This document shows positions 1-7,460 of a stretch of 12,726 nt of DNA, one piece after another. The DNA comes from CAYLZW01 sp964388085. GTDB taxonomy: Bacteria; Myxococcota; UBA727; CAYLZW01. The DNA lies in assembly GCA_964388085.1 (NCBI GenBank), contig CAYLZW010000165.1:1-12726 (forward strand), in the 5' to 3' direction. Position 1 is the stretch's first letter; the number at the start of each line of letters is the position of its first letter. The notes below the pieces were generated by a model. That model ran no database searches, was not told where the DNA came from, and saw only the letters and a program-made list of their open reading frames with translations. The translations under genes were made by a program, and so were the position numbers.

Positions 1-972
<972 letters not shown>

Positions 973-1003
973 ACGCGCGCCGCGGTGTGTACAGGAGCCC
1001 TCG

Positions 1004-1279
1004 ATGGCGAACGACGAGAAGGAACGCGATCGGCAGCGCTACGTGAGCGTCGGGGTCTCCTTCGGGGACGTCGCCATGATCGAGCGTCACGGCTCCGGCG
1101 TCAGCGAGGTCACCTGCCCGGCCTGTGGCGCGCGCGGACGGCGCCTCGGAAACCCAGGCGAGGACTTTCGCTTCGAAGGCTTTTCACCGCTCTCGGCGGG
1201 CGGCGTCTTGTTCATCCTCGCCGAGTGCGACGCCTGCAAGCAGAGCGTGACGCTGCCCCACCGACGCAGCGCCCGCTGA
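1004..1279 (+). CDS. Small zinc-ribbon protein of unknown function (91 aa)
   Basis: I do not recognise a named family. The start is ATG 1004, with AGGAG at 993-997 placed 6 bases upstream; this is the best Shine-Dalgarno on this strand of the left part. Two CxxC knuckles, C38-P-A-C41 and C75-D-A-C78, are 33 residues apart and would bind one zinc as a ribbon. The first 30 residues are charged (many E, R, D, K) and there is no signal peptide or membrane segment, so the protein is probably cytoplasmic. It sits between mfd and a lipoprotein gene and ends 3 bp before the latter. Nucleic-acid or protein binding is a general inference from zinc ribbons. The open frame can be extended upstream into mfd, but the Shine-Dalgarno and the end of mfd favour 1004. 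Confidence 0.8.
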   Translation: MANDEKERDRQRYVSVGVSFGDVAMIERHGSGVSEVTCPACGARGRRLGNPGEDFRFEGFSPLSAGGVLFILAECDACKQSVTLPHRRSAR

Positions 1280-1282
1280 CCG

Positions 1283-2422
1283 ATGCCCCGGCGAGCGCTC
1301 CCGAGCCTGGCCTGCGCCCTCCCGCTGCTGTGGCTGGCGGGTTGCTCGTCGTGCTCGTCCTCGTCGCACGAGCCAGCCGGACCGGCGGCGGACGCCGCGC
1401 GCCCGGCGGAGAGCGCCGCCTCCCGCGGGGTGCGCTTGAGCGTCGCGCGCGCTGAGCTGCTTCGCTTCGCGAGCACCGTGCCGGGGACGCGGGTGGCCGC
1501 GGCGCTCAGGCGCGCCGACGGGACCTCGGCGCCCTGCCCCCGTCTGGTGGCCGAGGGGAAGCTCGACGACCTGCCCGGTCTCGTCGAGTCCCTGCGCTGC
1601 CCGAACGACACCGGCGCAGAGGACGTCGCCGTGGCCGACATGCTCCTCGAGGACGCGGCGTCGGACCAGACGATCGCCAGCGGTGACGTCGACAAGGACG
1701 GCTTGCTCACGGTGTCCGTGCGAGCGGCAGCGCGCCTGCCGCCGTTCCTTGTGCCGGGCGAAGCGCGGCCGGGGCCCCCCCTGCTCGGAGACGACGGCGT
1801 CGCGTTCGGCGGACAGATCCGCGCCCGGCAGGTCGCGCTCACCGCCCCGGCGCGGCGGTCCGTGCTGCCGGACCTCTCCGCCCTCGTCAGCGCGCGCGCG
1901 CTCGACGGCAGGGTCGCGTTCTCGCTGCTCGTCCCCGACGAGGACAGCGCCGCGCTGCCGCTCGTGCTCGCGTTCGGCGTCAAGGATCGCGCGCTGGTCG
2001 AGCGCGGCGTCGAGGTGGCGTTGGCCGACATGGCGCGTCGCTACGGCGTTCCACGCGTCTCGCTGAGCGCCGTGGGGGACGCTCCCGCTCGCAAGCGCGC
2101 CTGCCTCGGACCGCTGCGCCTCGTCGAGGGGCTCTCGCCCTGCGTCGTGCTCGACGACGAGCGCGTGATCTTCAGTTGGAACGAGCGCGCCATGCAGCGC
2201 GCGCTGGCGGCCACTCCGTCGGCGGCGGAGACGGAGCGTGCCGGCTTCCGCCTGCACACAGACGCCGCGGCTCGAGCGAGCGAGCACATCGCGCGCGCGC
2301 GCGGCGCCGGCGACCAGGGCGCGGCCGCGGAGCTGCCTGCCACCCTCGAGGTCCTGGCGCCGACGCCCGAGCAGGCGTCTCGTGGGGCGGAGCTCATCCT
2401 CCGCGTCGGGGGGACGCCATGA
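1283..2422 (+). CDS. Putative outer-membrane or periplasmic lipoprotein, unknown function (379 aa)
   Basis: The N-terminus is a classic type II signal peptide: two arginines at 3-4, a hydrophobic stretch to about residue 17, then the lipobox LAGC with the lipidated cysteine at position 21. A Cys/Ser-rich linker (CSSCSSSS) and an Ala/Pro-rich tether follow, in a style common in myxobacteria. The absence of Asp at +2 gives no inner-membrane retention signal, so outer-membrane localisation is likely. The mature part (about 50-379) has acidic segments, a DVDKDG stretch near residue 135, and a CVVLDDERVIFSWNERAMQ segment near 290. I do not recognise a family. There is no good Shine-Dalgarno; the start lies 3 bp after the preceding stop, so translation is probably coupled. 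The TGA overlaps the next start as ATGA. Confidence 0.8.
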   Translation: MPRRALPSLACALPLLWLAGCSSCSSSSHEPAGPAADAARPAESAASRGVRLSVARAELLRFASTVPGTRVAAALRRADGTSAPCPRLVAEGKLDDLPGLVESLRCPNDTGAEDVAVADMLLEDAASDQTIASGDVDKDGLLTVSVRAAARLPPFLVPGEARPGPPLLGDDGVAFGGQIRARQVALTAPARRSVLPDLSALVSARALDGRVAFSLLVPDEDSAALPLVLAFGVKDRALVERGVEVALADMARRYGVPRVSLSAVGDAPARKRACLGPLRLVEGLSPCVVLDDERVIFSWNERAMQRALAATPSAAETERAGFRLHTDAAARASEHIARARGAGDQGAAAELPATLEVLAPTPEQASRGAELILRVGGTP

Positions 2423-4683
2423 GGCGGGGCGCGCGCGCCGCGCTGCTGCTCGTCCTGGCGCTCGCGCTCGTCGCGCTGCTCGTGGACTCCGTGCGCGACG
2501 CGCGACGCGAGCTGCTCGTGACGGAGACCTGTGACCTCGTCGCGAGCGGCCAGCCGGAGGAGGCGCTCGCCCGCTCGGAGGACAGCCGAGCCGAGGGCAG
2601 CGCGCTCCTCGAGTGCCGGGCGTTCGCGCACCTGGCGCTCGGCGCCGCGGAGGAGGCCGCGCGAGAGGTACGACGAGGGCTCGCGAGAGCTCCGGAGGCG
2701 GCGCTCGACGCCATGCTCGCCGAGCGCTTGTCGGACGCGCTCTATGCGAGCGGCGCCCCCGAGGACGCGCTGGTGCTCGTGCGCGCTGGCCTGCGGGCCT
2801 CCCCCGCGCGCCTGCCGCTGCGTGTCCGCGAGGTACGCGCGCTCTTGGCCACGGACGTCGACGCCGCCATGAAGGCGGCCGTGCGTCACCGCCGCGAGAC
2901 CTCCGGCGACGAGCGCGTCCGCTTCCTGTTCGCGACGCTCGGCGAGCTCGAGCGCCTCGAGGCCTACGGCGCCGTCCTGCAGCTCACCGCGCCTCCTGCG
3001 CCGCCGCTTGTGCCCGAGCGTCGACGCTGGTGGCACGCGAGCCGCGTGTTCGCCTTCGCCATGCTGGGCGAGCCTGAGCGCGTCCTCGACGAGGAGCGCG
3101 CCTGGCGAGCGGCGGGTGACGAGGAGCGCGTCATCACGCTTTACGGCGATCTCGCGCTCGGCTTCGCGAACCTGCAAGCGGGGCAGCGGGGGAGCACCGA
3201 CAGCATGCTGGCAGCGCTGCGCGCTTATGCTGCCGGCCCGGCGCTCGAGGACGTCGAGCCGACAGCCGAGCTGTTGGCCGATCGCCTCATCTACAGCCTG
3301 TTCGCCGCGCGCCGTGACGCCGACGCGCGCGCCGTGCAGAGCGAGCTACGCGCGCTGTTCCCTCGCTTTACCTTCGACGACACGCTCGACGAGCTCATCT
3401 CCGTCCGCGAGCTCAGCCGACGGCGGGCGCCGCCGAGCGACATCGAGCTGCGGCTCTCGGGCGAGCAGCCCTTCACCGTCGTCGTCTCCCGGCCGGAAGC
3501 GCAGCGTCATTTGCCGCCTGCCACGCTCGCGTCCGGGACGGCCTTCCGGTTCGCGCGTGCGCCGGAGGCGATGCCCATCTGGGTACAGCTGCGCGACGAC
3601 ACCGGCGCGTCTCGCGGCAGCGCCTCCCTGCTGCCGACGCCGGGTGAGGACCTGCGCCTGTCGATCACCCCGGAGCCGCAGGGTCCTGCGCTCTCGCCGG
3701 TGCAGGAGCCACGGCCGGGTGACGGCAAGAGGCGCGTCTTCGCCGTGCTCCTCGACGGGGGCGACTGGCGTCTGTGGCGGGGGGCCGATCTCGTCCTCGG
3801 CGCGCCGTTCCTGCGCTACGTCGATCACGCGGCCCTTCGCGGCCGCCTCTTGTCGAGCCCGCCACAGACGGCGACGGCCATCGCGAAGATCGTGCGTCCG
3901 AGCACCGGGGCGCGGGCGAGCTTCGTCGAGGAGATGTTCTCGCTCGGCGTACAGACCGCGCAGGTCCTCGAGGGACAGAACCTGTTCGCGCCGCTCTCGC
4001 TGCTCCTGCCCGACCGACCCGACGTCTTCGAAGCGCTCGCTCGCGGCGGCCGCTCGTCGGTGAACCTGTTGCTGAAGAAGGCGTCCATCGATCCCGGCCG
4101 CGTCGACATGATCACGCGGCCAGACCTCCGCCGAGAGCCCTTCGCGCGCCCACCTCGCTTTCGCGCCCTGCGCGCCGATGAGCTGGCGCTGCTCCCGAAC
4201 GGCGAGATCCCCGCGGAGGCGAGCTACGACTTCACCGAGGTCGCCGGCGCCTTCGACGCGCTCGAGGCCGCCATCCGGGACGAGAGCCTCGACTTCGCCA
4301 TGGTGCACGTCGACGGCACGGACACGCTCGCGCACGCCACCGGCAACGAGCTGCGCCACAAAGACACACGGTCGCCGCCCGCGCTGCTGTCGCTCTACCG
4401 CTACGTCGATCACCGCCTCGCGTCCGTGCTGCCGCTCATCGACGACGACGACGTGCTCGTGGTGTTCTCGGACCACGGCATCCGCAACTCCGTGGAGCAC
4501 GACGAGCAGGCGCTGTTTCTGGCGCTCGGCGGCGGGCTCCGGCCCGGCACTTTCGACGAGCTCATGCCGCTCGACGGCGTGCCCCACCTGCTGCTGTCTC
4601 TGCTCGGCGTGGACGGCGGCGCCTACCCGGCGGCGCTGACGAGACGCGTCCTTTCTCCGGCAGCGACGTCCGACAGCCCCTGA
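2419..4683 (+). CDS. Membrane-anchored helical-repeat protein with alkaline-phosphatase-superfamily (type I phosphodiesterase-like) domain (754 aa)
   Basis: The start is ATG 2419, overlapping the previous stop by 4 bp (ATGA). The frame is open further upstream, but this start gives an Arg-rich N-terminus followed by a hydrophobic segment (about 8-25) suited to a signal anchor. Residues about 35-330 are Ala/Leu/Glu-rich helical repeats resembling TPRs. Residues about 435-750 carry the metal-binding layout of the alkaline phosphatase superfamily: D446 (VLLDGGDW), a probable nucleophile T484 (PPQTATA), D635 and H639 (GTDTLAH), D684-H685 (VVFSDHG) and H693. In this superfamily these residues bind two divalent metals and a Thr or Ser attacks the phosphate or sulfate ester. 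The substrate cannot be deduced; a phosphodiesterase, sulfatase or phospho-group transferase is possible. The catalytic domain is probably periplasmic. The gene closes the unit downstream of mfd. Confidence 0.85.
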   Translation: MRRGARAALLLVLALALVALLVDSVRDARRELLVTETCDLVASGQPEEALARSEDSRAEGSALLECRAFAHLALGAAEEAAREVRRGLARAPEAALDAMLAERLSDALYASGAPEDALVLVRAGLRASPARLPLRVREVRALLATDVDAAMKAAVRHRRETSGDERVRFLFATLGELERLEAYGAVLQLTAPPAPPLVPERRRWWHASRVFAFAMLGEPERVLDEERAWRAAGDEERVITLYGDLALGFANLQAGQRGSTDSMLAALRAYAAGPALEDVEPTAELLADRLIYSLFAARRDADARAVQSELRALFPRFTFDDTLDELISVRELSRRRAPPSDIELRLSGEQPFTVVVSRPEAQRHLPPATLASGTAFRFARAPEAMPIWVQLRDDTGASRGSASLLPTPGEDLRLSITPEPQGPALSPVQEPRPGDGKRRVFAVLLDGGDWRLWRGADLVLGAPFLRYVDHAALRGRLLSSPPQTATAIAKIVRPSTGARASFVEEMFSLGVQTAQVLEGQNLFAPLSLLLPDRPDVFEALARGGRSSVNLLLKKASIDPGRVDMITRPDLRREPFARPPRFRALRADELALLPNGEIPAEASYDFTEVAGAFDALEAAIRDESLDFAMVHVDGTDTLAHATGNELRHKDTRSPPALLSLYRYVDHRLASVLPLIDDDDVLVVFSDHGIRNSVEHDEQALFLALGGGLRPGTFDELMPLDGVPHLLLSLLGVDGGAYPAALTRRVLSPAATSDSP

Positions 4684-4699
4684 GCTTTCGGTTCAGGGG
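4677..4699. terminator. Hairpin between convergent genes, containing both stop codons
   Basis: The arms CCCCTGA (4677-4683) and TCAGGGG (4693-4699) are perfectly complementary. A further G-U and C-G pair closes a small loop. The left arm carries the TGA of the phosphodiesterase-like gene, and the right arm carries, on the minus strand, the TGA of the spermidine-synthase-like gene. Only 9 bp separate the two coding regions. There is no clear T-tract on either strand, so a role as a bidirectional terminator or mRNA 3'-end stabiliser is inferred from position and shape. Confidence 0.5.
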
Positions 4700-7140
4700 G
4701 GCATCGTGGGCTCGAGGCCGAGCGCCCGCGCGCGAGCGTCGCGCTCGCCTTCATCGACGAACGAGAGCAGCCAGCTCAGCACCGCGGGGATGTGCGCCTT
4801 GCGCTCGACGTTGCGACGCGGCGTCGCGTACTCGAGGTAGCGGTTCTTGTCGTCGTTGATGACGACACCCTCGCGCTCGGCGGCCCGCGCCAGCCGATCG
4901 ACCTCGTCGCTGCCCAGCACGAGCGTGTCGCGCAGCTTCTCGAGCGTGAGCCCGAAGGCGGACAAGAGAGCGAGCTCGAAGCGCAGCTCGTGCCGCGCGG
5001 CGAGCCCCGCCATGACGTCGTCGCGGAAGGCGAGCGGCGCGCGCGAGGCCACCAGGATTCCCTGGTTGCCGGCGAAGAACACCCGCACATGAGGGAACAC
5101 CTCGCGCAGCGTCACGATGGTGGAGCCGACCTCGAGCGGCGACATGTGGTGCAGCTGCACCCACTGCTGCAGCACGCCGTCGTCCTCCAGTCGCGCAGCG
5201 GCGACGCGGTAGAAGTCCTCGCTGTACAGCGACGCCGCGCCCGCGAACCAGATGGAGGAGATCTCCATGGTGATGAGGTCGTAGCGCTCGTCGGTGCGCA
5301 GCAGGTGGTTGCGGCCGTCTTCGACGATGACGTTGACGTTGGGCTTGTGCACGAGGTCGTCGTTGACGTGCCGGAAGTGCTGCTCCGCGGCGTGCACGAT
5401 GCCGGGGCTTATCTCGACGATGTCCACCGCGCGGTAGCCCGCGTCGACGACGGTGCGCGCGGAAACGCCGGTGCCGAGCCCGATGACGAGCGCGCGCTCG
5501 CGAGCCGGCGTGTGCAGGATGGGCAGGAGCGCGAAGGCGGTCTGCGCGACCATCTCGCCGCCGTCGTTGCCTTGAAACTTGCCGTTCGTGAGGAGCGTGC
5601 GCTCGAGGCGCCCGCCCACCTGGTCGAGGATCACGGTCGTGAAGCCGCCGGCGGTGTCTTCCTCGACGAAGGCGACCTTCGAGGTGGGCTGCGTGAAGCC
5701 GCGCGCGAAGTAGACGTTCACGCCGCTCGTGAGCGCGCGCACGTCCCAGGGCGCCTGCTGGAAGACAGCCGCGGTGAGCGCCACGGCCGTGACGAGCACG
5801 ACGACGTGGATCGGCCGTCGCGTGCCGCTGGCGCCGCGATCGAAGAGCGCGACGGCGATGGCGACGAGGAGCAAGCACAGCGTGAGCAGGTGGTAGCTGA
5901 GGTTCGAGCCCAGCGACGGGATGAACAGGAAGCCGACGAGGAGCGCGCCGCTGATGCTGCCGAGCGCGTTCGCCGCGCCGACGGCGCCCGACATGGTGGA
6001 CGCGTCCTCGACGGGAAAGATCGGCATGCGGAAGATGAGCGGGTAGGTGGTGCCGAGCAACGCGCTCGGCGCGCCGACGAGGACGAGCACGATGGAGAAG
6101 CGCAGCCGCTCCCCCTCGGCGAACGTCGTGACGCCGGCGCCGGCGTCCTCCATCCACCGAGGTACGACGTCCCACAGCGCGCCCGCCGCGGCGACGGCGG
6201 CGGCGGAGGCGAGCAACGCCAACGCGAGCGCGATCAGGTCGAGGCGCGGCCGCGCGCGCGCCAGGCTCGACACCAAGGCGCCCCCGAGGAAGAGCCCGAG
6301 CAGCACGTTGGCGAGCATGAGGCCGAAGGCGTAGACGCTCATGCCGACGACGGTGCCGATGAGGTGCAGCCAGACCACCTCGAGGCCGAACACCACGAAG
6401 CCGGAGAGGAAGCCGAGCGCGAGCAACAGACGGCGATCGCCGCTCGAGAGGGCGCGCCGCAGCACATCGAGGACGCTCACGCTCGTCGCCGCCGCGCTCG
6501 CGGCCGCCGTCCCTTGATCGACCCGGGCGATCCGAAGCGCGACGACGAGGATGCCGAGCTGCAGCGTCGCCACCAGCAGCAGCGCGCCGTCGAGCCCGAG
6601 CGACGGGAACACCAGGAACGGCCCGATGGCAGCCCCAAACGCAGCGCCCAAGAGGTTCAGCGAGTAGAAGCGCGTCATGCGCAGGCGGAGCTGCAGCGAC
6701 CCGGCCCGCGTGAGCGCCGCCACGAGGACGGGGAAGGTCGCCCCCATCGCGATGGTCGGAGGCAGGATCCAAGCGGCGGCGACGACGAGCCGCGCCAGCA
6801 ACACGAGCGGCGCGCTCTCTCCCGCGAGCCCGACGAAGCGCGCGGACAGCGACAGCACAGGCGCGGACAGCGCGAGCAGCGCCACGGCCCAGACGCCGAC
6901 GAAGCCCTCGAGGAGCCCGTATAGCCGAGCGGGGTGGGCGACCTTCGAGAGCAGCTTCGACGCGGAGAGGCCGCCGCCGGAGAGGCCGAGGAAGTAGACC
7001 GACAGCACGAGGGCGCCCGCCGGGGTGGAGGCGCCCACCACCGTCGTCAGCAGCCGCTCGAAGACCTGCTCGAACAAGAGCCCCGTCGCGCCGGTGAGCA
7101 CGAACAGCCCGCCAAGCAACAGCAGGACGACGTTGTTCAC
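4693..7140 (-). CDS. Polytopic membrane protein fused to spermidine-synthase-like domain (815 aa)
   Basis: This has the architecture of fused MFS/spermidine-synthase proteins. About 13-14 hydrophobic segments fill residues 1 to about 460, beginning with a GLFVLTGATGLLFEQ helix. A C-terminal Rossmann domain runs from about 480 to 815. The nucleotide-binding loop is GLGTG (554-558), with the acidic ribose contact E576 in VEISP and D608-G609 in the next motif. Where aminopropyltransferases have the catalytic Asp of a YDVIxxD motif, this protein has YDLITME with E626, followed by W631, an AGAASLY stretch and SEDFY. The Glu form appears, from memory, typical of the membrane-fused group, so true spermidine synthesis is doubtful. 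A methyltransferase-like or aminopropyl-transfer role on a membrane substrate is an open alternative. The start is GTG 7140-7138, which lacks its own Shine-Dalgarno and overlaps the stop of an 11-codon ORF. Confidence 0.85.
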   Translation of the reverse strand: MNNVVLLLLGGLFVLTGATGLLFEQVFERLLTTVVGASTPAGALVLSVYFLGLSGGGLSASKLLSKVAHPARLYGLLEGFVGVWAVALLALSAPVLSLSARFVGLAGESAPLVLLARLVVAAAWILPPTIAMGATFPVLVAALTRAGSLQLRLRMTRFYSLNLLGAAFGAAIGPFLVFPSLGLDGALLLVATLQLGILVVALRIARVDQGTAAASAAATSVSVLDVLRRALSSGDRRLLLALGFLSGFVVFGLEVVWLHLIGTVVGMSVYAFGLMLANVLLGLFLGGALVSSLARARPRLDLIALALALLASAAAVAAAGALWDVVPRWMEDAGAGVTTFAEGERLRFSIVLVLVGAPSALLGTTYPLIFRMPIFPVEDASTMSGAVGAANALGSISGALLVGFLFIPSLGSNLSYHLLTLCLLLVAIAVALFDRGASGTRRPIHVVVLVTAVALTAAVFQQAPWDVRALTSGVNVYFARGFTQPTSKVAFVEEDTAGGFTTVILDQVGGRLERTLLTNGKFQGNDGGEMVAQTAFALLPILHTPARERALVIGLGTGVSARTVVDAGYRAVDIVEISPGIVHAAEQHFRHVNDDLVHKPNVNVIVEDGRNHLLRTDERYDLITMEISSIWFAGAASLYSEDFYRVAAARLEDDGVLQQWVQLHHMSPLEVGSTIVTLREVFPHVRVFFAGNQGILVASRAPLAFRDDVMAGLAARHELRFELALLSAFGLTLEKLRDTLVLGSDEVDRLARAAEREGVVINDDKNRYLEYATPRRNVERKAHIPAVLSWLLSFVDEGERDARARALGLEPTMPP

Positions 7141-7172
7141 GAGGTGCGCCGCGTTCCGGTTTCGGTGCTCAT
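7137..7172 (-). CDS. Possible 11-codon upstream ORF coupled to the membrane spermidine-synthase-like gene
   Basis: On the minus strand ATG at 7172-7170 opens an 11-codon frame encoding MSTETGTRRTS and ending in TGA at 7139-7137. That stop overlaps the GTG start of the large gene in the arrangement GTGA. AGGAGAG at 7181-7175 lies just upstream of this ATG, whereas the GTG has no Shine-Dalgarno. The simplest reading is that ribosomes load at the small ORF and reinitiate at GTG. It might instead be a chance frame. No homology can be claimed for so short a peptide. Confidence 0.4.
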   Translation of the reverse strand: MSTETGTRRTS

Positions 7173-7181
7173 CGCTCTCCT

Positions 7182-7220
7182 GGCGCGCGCGCGCCGGCGG
7201 GTTCGCTCGGCGTGCGAGCG
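7182..7220. repeat. Two GC-rich palindromes in the leader of the minus-strand gene
   Basis: GGCGCGCGCGCGCC (7182-7195) is a perfect 14-bp palindrome of alternating purine and pyrimidine. CGCTCG (7204-7209) and CGAGCG (7215-7220) form a second hairpin with a 5-base loop. On the minus strand both precede the ribosome-binding site of the 11-codon ORF. They could fold in the leader RNA, but short palindromes are common in DNA this GC-rich. The rest of 7221-7342 shows no convincing feature. Confidence 0.35.
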
Positions 7221-7342
7221 CGGATCCGACGGGCCGCCCGGCGAAACCCTAGATCAACGACGACGGAGCTGCACGAGGCGCCGCACGAAGCAGCCGACCC
7301 ACGCCGGGCAGCGCCATGGACTCGCTACCGAGCTTCCTCCCG

Positions 7343-7371
7343 TTGACGACGTCGCGGGGCTCTTCTACGAG
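7343..7371 (+). promoter_or_regulatory. Candidate promoter of tRNA-Gln
   Basis: TTGACG at 7343-7348 (5 of 6 to the sigma-70 -35 consensus) is followed 17 bp later by TACGAG at 7366-7371, a weak -10 matching at T, A and A. A start site near 7378 would leave about 9 bases of 5' leader before the mature tRNA, a normal length. The assignment rests on position and the -35 match. Confidence 0.4.
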
Positions 7372-7386
7372 GCTGGCGAGAGGTGT

Positions 7387-7460
7387 TGGGGAATCGTCTA
7401 AAGGCAGGACACGGGATTTTGATTCCCGTTATCCAGGTTCGAATCCTGGTTCCCCAGCCA
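7387..7460 (+). tRNA. tRNA-Gln (anticodon TTG), complete with encoded CCA
   Basis: The acceptor stem TGGGGAA (7387-7393) pairs with TTCCCCA (7450-7456), followed by G and an encoded CCA (7458-7460). The anticodon stem CGGGA/TCCCG (7412-7416/7424-7428) encloses the loop TTTTGAT, with anticodon TTG at 7419-7421 reading CAA. The T-arm carries GGTTCGAATCC. The fold closes without mismatches in the acceptor, and the gene looks functional despite the adjacent element. The 3' half overlaps, antisense, the last codons of the serine recombinase. Confidence 0.97.
7387..7460. other. Probable attachment site (left junction) of the integrated element, within tRNA-Gln
   Basis: The recombinase frame continues through the whole 3' part of the tRNA gene, so chromosomal tRNA sequence and element coding sequence are fused here. 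Integration at the 3' end of a tRNA usually rebuilds an intact gene, as seen. The exact crossover cannot be placed without the other junction. The T-arm palindrome TTCGAA is a natural candidate. I found no second copy of the tRNA 3' end in this window, so the other junction lies to the right, beyond it. Confidence 0.55.

Noticed and set aside
4751..6772. 673-codon minus-strand frame parallel to the membrane protein gene
   Set aside because: Same strand, shifted frame, Arg/His-rich low-complexity translation with no membrane pattern; a GC-driven shadow.
4792..6924. 710-codon plus-strand open frame antisense to the spermidine-synthase-like gene
   Set aside because: Composition is almost entirely R, E, H, D, A and V without domain motifs; it mirrors GC-rich codons of the real gene on the other strand. 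Long minus-strand frames at 1184-2287, 2041-3177 and 3346-4587 are rejected for the same reason.
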